DNA of 64,000 bases from Sphingopyxis microcysteis. Its GTDB lineage: Bacteria; Pseudomonadota; Alphaproteobacteria; Sphingomonadales; Sphingomonadaceae. The position numbers were made by a program, and so were the translations under genes. The notes under the pieces were generated by a model, which was not told the origin of the DNA, did not search any database, and saw only the letters and a program-made list of their open reading frames with translations. Where the stretch lies: assembly GCF_012274265.1 (NCBI RefSeq), contig NZ_JAANYY010000002.1, positions 806,001-870,000 of the forward strand, given 5' to 3'. How positions within the stretch are numbered: the first letter of the stretch is position 1; each line of letters begins with the position of its first letter. This document shows, piece by piece, positions 43,363 to 53,290 of this stretch.

Positions 43363-44820
43363 TCAGACAACCCGTTCGGCAAGCAGCGAAAATTGATCGT
43401 CCAGCCCATGCTCGTCGAAGTCGGTCAGCGTGGTCGGATAATCGCCGGTAAAGCAGGCATCGCAATATTGCGGTGCGTCGTGATGCCGCTCGGCTTCGCC
43501 GAGTGCGCGATACAGGCCGTCGATGGTCAGGAAGGACAGGCTGTCGGCGTTGATGAAATTGGCCATTTGCCCAACCGTCATCTGCGCCGCCAGCAGCTTG
43601 GCGCGCTCGGGCGTGTCGACACCATAGAAGCAGCTATGCTGGGTCGGCGGGCTGGCGATCCGCATATGGACTTCAGCAGCGCCGGCATCGCGCATCATCT
43701 GCACGATCTTCAGGCTGGTCGTCCCGCGCACGATCGAATCGTCGATCAGCACGATGCGCTTGCCGGCGATCAGCGCGCGGTTGGCATTGTGCTTGAGCTT
43801 CACGCCCAGATGGCGGACCTTGTCGCCCGGCTGGATGAAGGTGCGCCCGACATAGTGCGAGCGGATGATCCCGAGTTCAAAGGGGATGCCCGATTCCTGG
43901 GCATAGCCGATCGCTGCCGGGGTTCCCGAATCGGGTACAGGAATGACCAGATCGGCGTCGACCGGGTTTTCGCGCGCCAGCTCGGCGCCGATCGCCTTGC
44001 GCACCGAATAGACGCTGGTGCCGTCGACGATCGAATCGGGGCGCGAAAAATAGACATATTCAAAGATGCACGGCCGCGCGGACTGATCGGCAAAGGGACG
44101 GTGCGAAGTCAGCTGGCCGTCGCGGATGATCACCAGCTCGCCGGGTTCGACCGAGCGGACAAACTCGGCGCCGACGACATCGAGCGCCACCGTTTCCGAT
44201 GCCAGGATATGCGCGTCGCCCAATTTGCCGATGACAAGCGGACGGATGCCGAGCGGATCGCGGCAGCCGATCATCCCCTCGGCGGTGAGGCAAATCAGCG
44301 AATAGGCGCCCTCGACCTGTTTCAGCGCGTCGATGAACCGGTCGAGCAGCGAGCGATAGTTCGACGTCGCGACGAGGTGAATGATCACCTCGGTATCGCT
44401 GGTCGACTGAAAGATCGAACCGCGGCGAACGAGCAGCTTGCGCAGCGCGGCGGCATTGGAAATATTGCCATTGTGCGCCACCGCGAAGCCGCCCGTCGCG
44501 AGGTCGGCGAACAGGGGCTGGACATTGCGCAGCGCGGTTTCACCGGTCGTCGAATAGCGGACATGACCCACCGACGATCCGCCCTGCAACTGGCGCATGA
44601 TGTCGTCGCGGTCGAAATTGCCCGCGACATGGCCCATCGCGCGGTGGGTGTGGAATTCCTTGCCGTCGAACGCGGTGATGCCGGCGGCCTCTTGGCCGCG
44701 ATGCTGCAGCGCGTGCAGGCCGAGCGCAACGACCGCGGCGGCGCTGTCGGCGCCATGAATACCAAAGACGCCGCACTCCTCGCGGAGCTTGTCGTCATCG
44801 AAAGGGTTGGTGGTGAGCAT
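43363..44820 (-). CDS. purF: Amidophosphoribosyltransferase
   Basis: First committed enzyme of purine synthesis: PRPP plus glutamine to phosphoribosylamine. The 485-residue protein has a 15-residue propeptide before the catalytic cysteine in EECGVFGIHG, so it should self-process. The PRPP motif is VLIDDSIVRGTT. Cysteines in HSCFYGVDTP and YCDACFTGDYP fit the 4Fe-4S ligands of the Bacillus-type enzyme rather than the cluster-free E. coli form. The frame extends to 44856, but MLTTNPFDDD is the family start. Confidence 0.95.
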   Translation of the reverse strand: MLTTNPFDDDKLREECGVFGIHGADSAAAVVALGLHALQHRGQEAAGITAFDGKEFHTHRAMGHVAGNFDRDDIMRQLQGGSSVGHVRYSTTGETALRNVQPLFADLATGGFAVAHNGNISNAAALRKLLVRRGSIFQSTSDTEVIIHLVATSNYRSLLDRFIDALKQVEGAYSLICLTAEGMIGCRDPLGIRPLVIGKLGDAHILASETVALDVVGAEFVRSVEPGELVIIRDGQLTSHRPFADQSARPCIFEYVYFSRPDSIVDGTSVYSVRKAIGAELARENPVDADLVIPVPDSGTPAAIGYAQESGIPFELGIIRSHYVGRTFIQPGDKVRHLGVKLKHNANRALIAGKRIVLIDDSIVRGTTSLKIVQMMRDAGAAEVHMRIASPPTQHSCFYGVDTPERAKLLAAQMTVGQMANFINADSLSFLTIDGLYRALGEAERHHDAPQYCDACFTGDYPTTLTDFDEHGLDDQFSLLAERVV

Positions 44821-44962
44821 GATGGTCCAGCAACGAGGGCAGTGACTGGCGCGCATATAGGGACGGTTATCGCAAATGTCGCCCCCCTATTCACGATATT
44901 GTCACGCCATGTTCAAACGACGGGATGACAGGGGTCGGGCTTGTGCTCTAAAGCCCCGAAAC

Positions 44963-45343
44963 ATGGACCAGCAGCGCGACACCGCCGACCGATTTCTGCC
45001 GCGTTTCGACGCTGCCGGATTGGTGACTGCCATCGTTACCGATGCCGACACCGGGGTGCTGCTGATGGTCGCGCACATGAACGCCGAGGCGATCGAGCGG
45101 ACACAGGCGACGGGCCAGGCGCATTTCTGGTCGCGGTCGCGCGCGGCGCTATGGCGCAAGGGCGAGACGTCGGGCAACGGATTGACCATGATCGAAATGC
45201 GCGTCGATTGCGATCAGGACGCGCTGCTGCTGCGCGTGAAGCCCGCCGGCCCGGCTTGCCACACCGGGCGCCGGTCGTGCTTTTATCGCCGTGTCGAGGC
45301 CGACGGGGCACTGACGTTTCTGGACGATGATGCGCAAGGCTGA
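44963..45343 (+). CDS. hisI: Phosphoribosyl-AMP cyclohydrolase
   Basis: Third step of histidine synthesis, here as a stand-alone 126-residue protein without HisE. The zinc and magnesium site is [14 protein letters not shown], and [10 protein letters not shown] provides further ligands. [13 protein letters not shown] and [19 protein letters not shown] are family blocks. The start at MDQQRDT is chosen over the open frame from 44876. Confidence 0.94.
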   Translation: MDQQRDTADRFLPRFDAAGLVTAIVTDADTGVLLMVAHMNAEAIERTQATGQAHFWSRSRAALWRKGETSGNGLTMIEMRVDCDQDALLLRVKPAGPACHTGRRSCFYRRVEADGALTFLDDDAQG

Positions 45344-45869
45344 GCTCGCGCTGGCATTCGGCATATTGCTCGTCGCCGCGTGCGAGCGGCATGCGCCGGA
45401 TCGGAGCGAGCCGGGGATCGACGCCGACAACCCGCTGGAGATCGCCGCGCGCGAACGCGGCGTCGTCAGTCCCGACGCGACGACGCCGGTCGGTGTGTTC
45501 GAGCGTTCGCACGATCTGGGCCGCGACGCGATGTGCGTCGTTCCCGACGGAGCGGGTCAGTGGCGTTTTGCGGTGACCGCAGCATTCGGGACGACTTTGT
45601 CCTGTTCGGCGACCGGCACGATCGTGCGCGACGGCGACGGCTGGCGCATGCGTTTTGCCGGAGCGGACGGCTGCGAGGCACTTGTGCGCGAAGAGGAGGA
45701 TGAGCTTCGCCTCCCCGGAAGCTTGCCGCCGCAATGCGCCGCGCTCTGCCCAGCCCGCGCGTCGCTGTCGGGTTTGCGGTTGCCGCGCGCGAGCTGGTCC
45801 GCCGACGATGCGCGGGGCTTGCAGATCCGCGACGGGCAGGGCAATATGCTGCAACCGTGTGGGGGCTGA
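45327..45869 (+). CDS. Predicted lipoprotein of unknown function
   Basis: A 180-residue protein with a signal peptide and lipobox (LLVAAC, Cys 19). The mature part has six further cysteines, possibly in disulfides. No family recognised. It overlaps the end of hisI by 17 bp and starts with two ATG codons in tandem. Confidence 0.72.
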   Translation: MMRKAELALAFGILLVAACERHAPDRSEPGIDADNPLEIAARERGVVSPDATTPVGVFERSHDLGRDAMCVVPDGAGQWRFAVTAAFGTTLSCSATGTIVRDGDGWRMRFAGADGCEALVREEEDELRLPGSLPPQCAALCPARASLSGLRLPRASWSADDARGLQIRDGQGNMLQPCGG

Positions 45870-45899
45870 ACGGTCCCGATATGCGCCGATTTGCCGGTC

Positions 45900-45915
45900 T
45901 TGACGTTCACGTCAA
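45900..45915 (+). promoter_or_regulatory. Palindromic operator (LiuR-like) overlapping a promoter
   Basis: TTGACGT-TC-ACGTCAA is a perfect 7-bp inverted repeat with a 2-bp centre. It resembles the operators of LiuR-type MerR regulators. The first half also reads as a -35 box (TTGACG), with TAGTTT at 45923-45928 as -10 after a 17-bp spacer. Predicted transcription would begin at about the ATG at 45936, so the message may be leaderless. Confidence 0.65.
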
Positions 45916-45935
45916 CGGAAACTAGTTTCCTCGGC

Positions 45936-46367
45936 ATGACCGAAGCCTACGGCCACTCCCATATCGATACCCCCGACCATCTGGGGCGCGAACAATTCAG
46001 CATCACCGACTTGTCGACCGAGTTCGGCGTGACCGCGCGTGCGCTGCGCTTTTACGAAGATGAAGGGCTGATCAGCCCGTCGCGCAAGGGATTGTCGCGC
46101 ATCTATTCGAAACGCGACCGGGCGCGGCTGGCGTGGATCCTGCGCGCCAAGCGTACGGGGTTCAGCCTCGCCGACATTCGCGAGATGATCGACCTCTACG
46201 ACGTCGGCGATGGCCGCAAGTTGCAGCGGCAGGTCACGATCGAAAAATGCGAGCAGCGCATCGGCCTGTTGCAGCGCCAGCGCGACGACATCGACAGTGC
46301 TGTCGAGGAATTGTCGCGGTTCATCGATATGGTGAAAAAAGTCGACGCGAGCCAAAAGGCCGGTTGA
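45936..46367 (+). CDS. MerR-family transcriptional regulator (LiuR-like)
   Basis: A 143-residue regulator. The helix-turn-helix SITDLSTEFGVTARALRFYE lies near residues 23-42 and is followed by the MerR wing DEGLISPSRKGLSRIYSKRD. A C-terminal coiled coil (about residues 90-135) would dimerise it. Its own promoter carries a perfect palindrome, suggesting autoregulation. LiuR-type proteins control branched-chain amino acid and acyl-CoA catabolism. The next gene is an acyl-CoA dehydrogenase, and leucine catabolic genes lie 4 kb away. ATG 45936 is chosen; the frame extends upstream only through the operator. Confidence 0.85.
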   Translation: MTEAYGHSHIDTPDHLGREQFSITDLSTEFGVTARALRFYEDEGLISPSRKGLSRIYSKRDRARLAWILRAKRTGFSLADIREMIDLYDVGDGRKLQRQVTIEKCEQRIGLLQRQRDDIDSAVEELSRFIDMVKKVDASQKAG

Positions 46368-46420
46368 GCCTCTCCCCAGGCAAGCTAACATTGCCAACCT
46401 GATTTTCAGAAGGATTTCCC

Positions 46421-48223
46421 ATGCCCGTCTATCGCGCGCCTGTGCAGGACAGCCTGTTCCTCCTCAACGATGTGCTGGGGGTTGAGCGCTACGCCAACCT
46501 GCCCGGTTTCGCCAACGCCTCCCCCGACATGATCGAGGCGGTGCTGACCGAAGCCGGCAAATTCTGTCAGGAAGTGCTGTTCCCGATCAACCAGTCGGGC
46601 GACTTGGAAGGTTGCACGCGTCACGACGACGGATCGGTGACCACGCCGAAGGGGTTCAAGGAAGCCTATAAGGCCTATTGCGACGCCGGCTGGACCTTGC
46701 TGACCCAGCCCGAGGAATTTGGCGGGCAGGCGCTGCCGCATGTCGTCGGATTTCCGGTCGAGGAATATCGCATGGCGGCGAACCAGGCCTTTGCCATGTA
46801 TCCGGGGCTGACCCAGGCCGCGGTCGCGGCGATCCTGGTCAAGGGATCGGACGAGCAGAAGGCGACCTATTGCCCCAAGATGATTTCGGGCGAGTGGGGC
46901 GGGACGATGAACCTGACCGAACCGCATTGCGGCACCGATCTGGGGCTGATCCGTACCCGCGCGGTACCCAACGGCGACGGCAGCTATGCGATCACCGGGA
47001 CCAAGATCTTCATTTCGTCGGGTGAACATGACCTGACCGAGAATATCGTCCACCTTGTCCTCGCCAAGACCCCCGACGCGCCTGACAGCGTCAAGGGCAT
47101 CTCGCTGTTCATCGTGCCCAAGTTCCTGGTCAATGACGACGGCTCGCTCGGCGACCGCAACGCGCTGCAATGCGGATCGATCGAGCACAAGATGGGCATC
47201 CACGCCAATTCGACCTGCGTGATGAACTATGACGGCGCCAAGGGCTGGATGGTCGGCGACGAGAATAAAGGCCTCGCCGCAATGTTCGTGATGATGAACG
47301 CGGCGCGCCTTGGCGTCGGTATCCAGGGGCTGGGGCAAGCCGACATCGCGTTCCAGAATGCGGTGGCCTATGCGCAGGACCGCCGTCAGGGCCGCGCGCT
47401 GACCGGGCCGCAAGACCCGCAGGAAAAGGCCGACCCGCTGTTCGTCCACCCCGACGTGCGCCGCATGCTGATGGACGCCAAGGCGACCGTCGAGGGACTT
47501 CGCGCGCTGTGCCTGTGGGGCGCGTTGCAGGTCGATCTGGCGCATGTCGCGGAGACCGAGGAGGAGCGCCAGCGCGCCGACGACCTCGTCAGCCTGCTGA
47601 CCCCGGTGATCAAGGGTTATGGCACCGACAAGGGCTATGACGTCGCGACCAATGCGCAGCAGGTGTTCGGCGGCCATGGCTACATCGAGGAATGGGGCAT
47701 GAGCCAATATGTCCGCGATGCCCGCATCACGATGATCTACGAAGGCGCCAACGGCGTGCAGGCGATGGACCTCGTCGGACGCAAGCTCGCGCAGAATGGC
47801 GGGCGCGCGATCCAGGCCTTCTTCGCGGTCATCGACGGCGAGTGCGCGCGCGCCAAGGACAATGAGGCGCTGGCCGATTTTGCCGGGCGGCTTGAAAAGG
47901 CGAACGGCGAACTCAAGGCCGCGACGATGTGGTTCATGCAAAATGGCATGGCGAACCCCAACAATATCGGCGCCGGCGCGCATCATTACATGCACATCAT
48001 GGGCATCGTCGCGTTGGGTTCGATGTGGCTGATGATGGCCGAAGCGGCAGGAAAAGCGCTCGCCGAGGGTCGCGGCAACAAGGCGTTTCTTGAGGCCAAG
48101 CTGGTCACGGCGCGCCATTTCGCCGAACGCTTCCTGCCCGATGCGGGATCGCTGCGCCGCAAGATCGAGGCGGGCAGCGACGCGATGATGGCACTGACCC
48201 CGGAACAATTTTACGCCGCCTGA
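46421..48223 (+). CDS. Acyl-CoA dehydrogenase, long C-terminal-domain type
   Basis: A 600-residue FAD enzyme of the DmdC/FadE-like subfamily, longer than the 380-residue classical form. Blocks: LTQPEEFGGQALP, MNLTEPHCGTDLGLIRT (FAD contact), FISSGEHDLTENIVHLVLA and IYEGANGVQAMDLVGRK, whose glutamate is the expected catalytic base. AGAAGGA lies just upstream of the ATG. It follows the MerR gene by 53 bp and may be its target. Chain-length specificity is unknown. Confidence 0.9.
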   Translation: MPVYRAPVQDSLFLLNDVLGVERYANLPGFANASPDMIEAVLTEAGKFCQEVLFPINQSGDLEGCTRHDDGSVTTPKGFKEAYKAYCDAGWTLLTQPEEFGGQALPHVVGFPVEEYRMAANQAFAMYPGLTQAAVAAILVKGSDEQKATYCPKMISGEWGGTMNLTEPHCGTDLGLIRTRAVPNGDGSYAITGTKIFISSGEHDLTENIVHLVLAKTPDAPDSVKGISLFIVPKFLVNDDGSLGDRNALQCGSIEHKMGIHANSTCVMNYDGAKGWMVGDENKGLAAMFVMMNAARLGVGIQGLGQADIAFQNAVAYAQDRRQGRALTGPQDPQEKADPLFVHPDVRRMLMDAKATVEGLRALCLWGALQVDLAHVAETEEERQRADDLVSLLTPVIKGYGTDKGYDVATNAQQVFGGHGYIEEWGMSQYVRDARITMIYEGANGVQAMDLVGRKLAQNGGRAIQAFFAVIDGECARAKDNEALADFAGRLEKANGELKAATMWFMQNGMANPNNIGAGAHHYMHIMGIVALGSMWLMMAEAAGKALAEGRGNKAFLEAKLVTARHFAERFLPDAGSLRRKIEAGSDAMMALTPEQFYAA

Positions 48224-48268
48224 TCGCGCCCAATGGAACGATCGCCGACGCCATGCGTGGCGTCGGCG

Positions 48269-49780
48269 ATGAGCGATACCGAACGCCCGCGCACTTTGGC
48301 TCCGATCGTCGCCACCGGGCGGAACTGCTGGCGTATCGAGCGGGCGAACAAGGCGCGGATGATTGTCGATGCAGCCGACTATTATGCGCTTCTCGAACGG
48401 TTGATGGCGGGCGCGAAGGAGCGCATCCTGCTGATCGGGTGGGATTTCGATCCGCGTATTCCGCTCATCCCGGATGAGCGGGGCAAAGGCGAATCGCTCG
48501 GCCACTATCTCCTCCGCCTCGCCAAGGATCAGCCGAAGCGCGACATCGACATTTTGCGCTGGAACTTCGGTGGGCTGAAGCATCTGTTCGTGCCGTCGAT
48601 CGTCGCGATGGTGCTGCGCTGGAAAATGACCCGGTCGATCAGCTTCCGGCTCGACAGCGCGCATCCGGTCGGGTGCAGCCACCATCAAAAGGTTGCGGTG
48701 TTCGACGATCATCTGGCGGTGTGCGGCGGCATCGACGTCAGCTCGGTGCGCTGGGACACGCGCGACCATGTCGACGACGACCCGCGGCGTACCGGCCCCA
48801 ACGGCAAACCCTATATGCCGTGGCACGATTCGACGATGATTCTGTCGGGACCGATTGGCGAGGCGCTCGCCGATCTCGGCAACGAGCGTTGGCAGCGTGC
48901 GACGAAGAAGCCGCTGCGCGACCTGAGCGGCGCTGGCGAGAATTGGCCTGACGATCTTGAACCCGATTTCACGGACGTCGATGTCGCGATCTCGCGCACC
49001 AGCGCCGAATATGATGGCCGCGCCGAGGTGCGCGAGAATGAGCAGCTTTATCTCGACATGATCGCCGCGGCGCGGCGCTTCATCTATTTCGAGAATCAAT
49101 ATTTCACCAGCGGCGCGATTGCCGCGGCGATTGCGGCGCGGCTCGACGAGGACGACCCGCCCGAATTTGTGATGGTGATGCCCAAGACCGCCGACGGGTG
49201 GCTGGAGCAGATGGCGATGGATGCGGCGCGGGTGCAACTGGTCCGCTCGATCGCCAAGTCACGCCACGGCGATCGGCTGAAGGTCTATGTCCCGCACACC
49301 AAGGGCGGCGAGCCGATTTATGTCCATGCGAAGACCGCGATCGTCGACGACCGGTTGCTGAGGATCGGATCGTCGAACCTCAACAATCGGTCGATGGGGC
49401 TCGACAGCGAATGCGACGTCACGATCGATGCGGCGTTAGCGGCGAACAAGGGCGTCGAGCCGGTGATCGCAAGACTGCGCGAGTCGCTGATGGCCGAGCA
49501 TCTGGGGGTGGCCGAGAAGGATGTAGCGGCGACGTTCGAGCGCACCGCATCCTTGATCGATACAATCGAGGCGTTGCGCGGAGAGGGGCGGTCGCTTGAG
49601 CTTCTGGACCTAGTTCCGCCTGGCCCGCTGGACGAGTTTATCGCCGACAATGAAGTGCTCGATCCGACCAGCCCCGATGCGATGTTCGAAAGCATCGCCG
49701 AGCGCGGGCTGAAAAAGAGCTGGCACCGCGGGCGCAGCTGGATGAAGCGGCATCGGCCGTTTGGGCGTAAGTCGACCTGA
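48269..49780 (+). CDS. Phospholipase D-like protein (two HKD motifs)
   Basis: A 503-residue PLD-superfamily enzyme. Motif one is HHQKVAVFDDHLAVCGGID and motif two is YVHAKTAIVDDRLLRIGSSN, each with His and Lys for catalysis. There is no obvious signal peptide or membrane helix, so cardiolipin synthase of the membrane-bound type is less likely; it resembles soluble phospholipase D1-like bacterial proteins. The start at MSDTERP is a choice over ATG 48233; neither has a clear ribosome-binding site. A long hairpin follows the stop. Confidence 0.85.
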   Translation: MSDTERPRTLAPIVATGRNCWRIERANKARMIVDAADYYALLERLMAGAKERILLIGWDFDPRIPLIPDERGKGESLGHYLLRLAKDQPKRDIDILRWNFGGLKHLFVPSIVAMVLRWKMTRSISFRLDSAHPVGCSHHQKVAVFDDHLAVCGGIDVSSVRWDTRDHVDDDPRRTGPNGKPYMPWHDSTMILSGPIGEALADLGNERWQRATKKPLRDLSGAGENWPDDLEPDFTDVDVAISRTSAEYDGRAEVRENEQLYLDMIAAARRFIYFENQYFTSGAIAAAIAARLDEDDPPEFVMVMPKTADGWLEQMAMDAARVQLVRSIAKSRHGDRLKVYVPHTKGGEPIYVHAKTAIVDDRLLRIGSSNLNNRSMGLDSECDVTIDAALAANKGVEPVIARLRESLMAEHLGVAEKDVAATFERTASLIDTIEALRGEGRSLELLDLVPPGPLDEFIADNEVLDPTSPDAMFESIAERGLKKSWHRGRSWMKRHRPFGRKST

Positions 49781-49781
49781 A

Positions 49782-49864
49782 TTCCGTTTGTGTCGAGCGA
49801 AGTCGAGACACGTGAAGGCATCCACCTACTCAACGTGTCTCGACTTCGCTCGACACGAACGGAA
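49782..49864. repeat. Long intergenic hairpin, 32-bp arms
   Basis: Two 32-bp arms (49782-49813 and 49833-49864) match as inverted repeats at 31 of 32 positions around a 19-nt loop. The core GTGTCGAGCGAAGTCGAGACAC is itself partly palindromic. It lies between two convergent genes and would act as a two-way terminator. Confidence 0.85.
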
Positions 49865-49876
49865 ATGGGGTGGGGG

Positions 49877-50728
49877 TCAATCCGCCAGCGACAAAATATG
49901 CTTCGCCTGTTTGAGGTGCGGGGCATCGACCATCTTGCCGTCGACCTGGAGCACACCGACGCCCGGCTGCGCCGCAAAGGCGTCGACGATCGCCTGCGCG
50001 CGGGCAACCTCGTCGGCGGTGGGGGTGAAGGCGGCGTTGATTGCGGCGACCTGTGACGGATGGATCGCCATCATCCCGGTAAAGCCGTCGCGGCGCGCGC
50101 GGGCGGCGTAGGCGGCGAGGCCCGCTTCGTCCTTGATCGCCGGGAACACTGTATCGATCGCAGCGACACCCGCGGCGTGCGCGGCAAACAGCGTCAGTGC
50201 GCGCGCGACATCATAGGGCGCGGTGTAGCTGCCATCGGCCTCGCGGCTGGTGGTGGCGCCGATCGCGGCGGGCAGGTCTTCGGCGCCCCAGGTCAGCCCG
50301 AGCAGGCGGTCCTTCGCCTCGCGGTAGCTGCCGAGGGTGAAGATCGCCGCAGCGGTTTCGGTCGCGATCGGCAGGATAGGCGGCAGCGAGGCGTCGGGCG
50401 CCGATTCGCTGCGCAATATCGTGTCGAGCTGCGCGATGCTCGGCGCGCCTTCGGCCTTGGGCAGCATGATCGCGTCGGGTCGCGCCGCGATGATCGCGGC
50501 GACGTCGGCGGCGGTCAGGTGGCCGTCGAGCGGATTGACGCGCACCAGCGTGATGACTTCGCGTTCGGCGGCGAGATAGTCGGCAATGGCGTGCCGCGCC
50601 GCATCCTTGTTGGCGAGCGAAACAGAATCCTCGAGGTCGAGGATGATGGCATCGGCGCCCGACGCGGCCGCCTTGGCAAAGCGTTCTGGGCGGTCGCCGG
50701 GGACGAAGAGGAGGGAACGTAGTCTCAT
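49877..50728 (-). CDS. CoA ester lyase, HpcH/HpaI-CitE family
   Basis: A 283-residue TIM-barrel lyase. It opens MRLRSLLFVPGDRPERFAKA and has ADAIILDLEDSV with metal-binding acidic residues, IMLPKAEG and LTWGAEDLPAAIG. Family members cleave citramalyl-CoA, malyl-CoA or related 3-hydroxyacyl-CoA thioesters. It is the last gene of the leucine operon, after a MaoC hydratase, so it may cleave a hydrated intermediate such as HMG-CoA; that is inference. The upstream extension of the frame is translated repeat sequence and is rejected. Confidence 0.87.
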   Translation of the reverse strand: MRLRSLLFVPGDRPERFAKAAASGADAIILDLEDSVSLANKDAARHAIADYLAAEREVITLVRVNPLDGHLTAADVAAIIAARPDAIMLPKAEGAPSIAQLDTILRSESAPDASLPPILPIATETAAAIFTLGSYREAKDRLLGLTWGAEDLPAAIGATTSREADGSYTAPYDVARALTLFAAHAAGVAAIDTVFPAIKDEAGLAAYAARARRDGFTGMMAIHPSQVAAINAAFTPTADEVARAQAIVDAFAAQPGVGVLQVDGKMVDAPHLKQAKHILSLAD

Positions 50729-50734
50729 GATCCG

Positions 50735-50867
50735 ATCCTCCCCGGGATGGGGAGGGGGACCATCCGAAGGATGGTGGAGGGGGTTTTCGTCATGGCGCAA
50801 AGTGTGAGGGCGCGCTCCCCCTCCGTCAACCCTGCGGGTTGCCACCTCCCCGCGAGCGGGGAGGATT
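50735..50867. repeat. Two inverted copies of a palindromic intergenic repeat
   Basis: A unit with CCTCCCC and GGGGAGG arms at about 50735-50784 is followed by an inverted copy at about 50815-50867. The same unit occurs at 53294-53343, 53719-53766 and 53813-53860. It fills most of the gap between the lyase and MaoC genes. Confidence 0.75.
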
Positions 50868-51317
50868 TCACGGTCGTTTCTTCACCAGCGTTGAACGCTC
50901 GCACTGACACACAAGTTCATCGCGCTGGTTGAGGCAGCGGTGGAGGAAGGTAACGATCCCGGCGTTGGGCCGCGACTTCGATTCCTTGAGCCCGATCACC
51001 TCGCTTTCCGCGCGCAGCGTGTCGCCGATGAACACGGGCTTGGGCATCACCAGCTTGTCGTAACCGAGGTTCGCGACGAGCGTGCCGAGCGTCGTGTCGC
51101 CGACCGACAGCCCGACCATCAGGCTGAAGGTGAAGGTGCCGTTGACGAGGATCTGGCCGAATTCCGACGCCTTCGCTGCCTCGATGTCGAGGTGAAGCGG
51201 CTGCGGGTTGTGCGTCATCACCGTGAACAGCAGATTGTCGGTCTCGGTGACGGTGCGGCGGATGTCGTGGGTCAGCGTGTCGCCGATGGTCCATTCGTCG
51301 AAAAATTTGCCGGGCAT
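50868..51317 (-). CDS. MaoC-family (R)-specific hydratase
   Basis: A 149-residue single hot-dog-fold protein. [21 protein letters not shown] is the N-terminal block. The hydratase signature with D and H lies around [20 protein letters not shown], followed by [19 protein letters not shown]. It hydrates or dehydrates an acyl-CoA double bond. Within the leucine operon it may take the place of a crotonase-type methylglutaconyl-CoA hydratase. GGAG lies 7 nt before the ATG. Confidence 0.85.
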   Translation of the reverse strand: MPGKFFDEWTIGDTLTHDIRRTVTETDNLLFTVMTHNPQPLHLDIEAAKASEFGQILVNGTFTFSLMVGLSVGDTTLGTLVANLGYDKLVMPKPVFIGDTLRAESEVIGLKESKSRPNAGIVTFLHRCLNQRDELVCQCERSTLVKKRP

Positions 51318-51333
51318 CACTTCACTCCATAAC

Positions 51334-51438
51334 TTGTCATGCTGAACTTGTTTCAGCGTCCATGGCCCGTCCTCTCGTCTGGCGCTGCGTCTATTCTGAC
51401 GTCCGGCCATGGACCCTGAAACAAGTTCAGGGTGACGA
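51334..51438. repeat. Imperfect inverted repeat between MaoC and carboxylase genes
   Basis: Arms at about 51334-51367 and 51405-51438 contain matching GAACTTGTTTCAG/CTGAAACAAGTTC and CCATGGCC/GGCCATGG blocks. They could form a long stem with a loop of about 37 nt. The sequence type recurs between sphingomonad genes as far as I know. Confidence 0.7.
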
Positions 51439-51448
51439 AGAACAGAAT

Positions 51449-53290
51449 TTAGTCGTCGCTCTTCTCGATCTTCACCAGCAACGCCTCGACCTGCACCTGC
51501 GCGCCCGCCGAGGCATTAAGCTCCGCCACCACGCCGTCGAACGGTGCGGTGAGACTGTGCTCCATCTTCATCGCTTCGAGCGTGAGCAGCTTCTGGCCCT
51601 TGGTCACCGTGTCGCCCGCGGCGACATCGACAGCAATGATCTTGCCGGGCATGGGGGAGAGGATCGCGCCGTCGCCAGCTGCTCCGCCCGCGCCGCCCGC
51701 AGCACGCCAAGGCGTCAGCTGCCACACCGAACCGCCCTCGGCGACGAGCATTGCGGGCGCGGGCTCGTCGGCCCCGGGGCCGTGGAGGTCGACCTCGACG
51801 CGCTTGCCATCGAGCAGGAAGGGCGCGCTGCGCACGTCGGGCGCGTTGAGACGGAAGCCCGATTGCAGCGAGCGCGGCGTCATCGCCATTGCAGCGTTGG
51901 TGAGCGCTTGCGCCGACGGTTCAGGCTCCGCCGTCATCGCATCACCGTCGCGGCCGATCAGGCCGGTGTCGACGGTACCCGCGACGAAATCGGGGTGGTC
52001 GAGGGCGTTGATCAGGAAAGCTGAATTGGTCTTCACCGGCCAGATAGCGCTGTCCTCGAGCATCTCCGAAAGTAGCTCGCGCGCTTCGTCGCGATCCTCG
52101 CCCCATGCGATGACCTTGGCGATCATCGGGTCGTAGAAGGGCGACACCTCCGCGCCTTCATAGACGCCGGTGTCGACGCGGCCCATATGTTCAGGGAGCT
52201 GGAACAGTTCGAGCGTGCCGATCGAAGGCAGGAAGCCCTTGGCGGGGTCCTCGGCGTAAAGCCGCGCTTCCATCGCCCAGCCGTTGATTGATAACTCCTC
52301 CTGCGTCAGCGGCAGCGGCTCTCCGCTCGCGACGCGCAGTTGCCATTCGACGAGATCGACTCCGGTAATCTCCTCGGTCACCGGATGCTCGACTTGCAAC
52401 CGCGTGTTCATTTCCATGAACCAGATGCGGTCGGCGCGCAGGCCTTCGCTGGCGTCGGCGATGAACTCGATCGTCCCCGCGCCGACATAGTCGACCGCCT
52501 TCGCCGCGCGCACCGCAGCGGCGCAAAGCTCGGCGCGCGTCGCTTCGTCCATGCCGGGGGCAGGGGCTTCCTCTATCACCTTCTGGTGGCGCCGCTGGAG
52601 CGAGCAGTCGCGCTCGAACAGATGGACGACATTACCGTGGCTGTCGCCGAAGACCTGCACCTCGATATGGCGCGGGGTGAGGATATATTTCTCGATCAGC
52701 ACATGGTCGTTGCCGAACGACGCCGCGGCCTCGCGCTGGCACGAGGCGAGCGCGTCGGCGAAGTCCGCCGCGGCGTCAACCTTGCGCATCCCCTTGCCGC
52801 CGCCGCCCGCGACCGCCTTGATGAGGACGGGATAGCCGATCTGGCCTGCCTGTTCGGCGAGGAACGCGGGGTCCTGATTCTCGCCCATATAGCCCGGCGT
52901 CACCGGCACCCCGGCGTCGGCCATCAGCTTCTTGGCGGCGTCCTTCAGCCCCATCGCAGTGATCGACGAAGGCTTGGGCCCGACCCAGATGAGCCCGGCG
53001 TCGGCAACCGCCTGCGCAAACTCGGCATTTTCTGAAAGGAAGCCGTAGCCCGGATGGATCGCCTCGGCACCGGTGGCTTTCGCGGCGGCGATGATCTTCT
53101 CACCGACCAGATAGGATTCGCGCGCGGGCGACGGCCCGATATGCACCGCCTCGTCGGCCTCGCGCACATGGAGCGCCTTCGCATCGGCGTCCGAATAGAC
53201 CGCAACGGTCCTGATGCCCATCTCGCGCGCGGTGCGGATGATGCGGCAGGCGATTTCGCCGCGATTGGCGATGAGGAGGGAATTGATCAT
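51449..53290 (-). CDS. liuD: Methylcrotonyl-CoA carboxylase biotin-containing subunit alpha
   Basis: A 613-residue biotin carboxylase with carrier domain. The ATP-grasp part has [47 protein letters not shown] and [16 protein letters not shown]. Biotin is attached in TLEAMKMEH near residue 574. Alone it could be a propionyl- or methylcrotonyl-CoA carboxylase. The linked beta subunit and isovaleryl-CoA dehydrogenase indicate the leucine pathway. Its ATG overlaps the stop of the inserted DUF559 gene. Confidence 0.9.
   Translation of the reverse strand: MINSLLIANRGEIACRIIRTAREMGIRTVAVYSDADAKALHVREADEAVHIGPSPARESYLVGEKIIAAAKATGAEAIHPGYGFLSENAEFAQAVADAGLIWVGPKPSSITAMGLKDAAKKLMADAGVPVTPGYMGENQDPAFLAEQAGQIGYPVLIKAVAGGGGKGMRKVDAAADFADALASCQREAAASFGNDHVLIEKYILTPRHIEVQVFGDSHGNVVHLFERDCSLQRRHQKVIEEAPAPGMDEATRAELCAAAVRAAKAVDYVGAGTIEFIADASEGLRADRIWFMEMNTRLQVEHPVTEEITGVDLVEWQLRVASGEPLPLTQEELSINGWAMEARLYAEDPAKGFLPSIGTLELFQLPEHMGRVDTGVYEGAEVSPFYDPMIAKVIAWGEDRDEARELLSEMLEDSAIWPVKTNSAFLINALDHPDFVAGTVDTGLIGRDGDAMTAEPEPSAQALTNAAMAMTPRSLQSGFRLNAPDVRSAPFLLDGKRVEVDLHGPGADEPAPAMLVAEGGSVWQLTPWRAAGGAGGAAGDGAILSPMPGKIIAVDVAAGDTVTKGQKLLTLEAMKMEHSLTAPFDGVVAELNASAGAQVQVEALLVKIEKSDD

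Noticed and set aside
46406..49237. 943-codon open frame opposite the acyl-CoA dehydrogenase and PLD genes
   Set aside because: Covers two genes with clear catalytic motifs on the other strand; composition is antisense-like.
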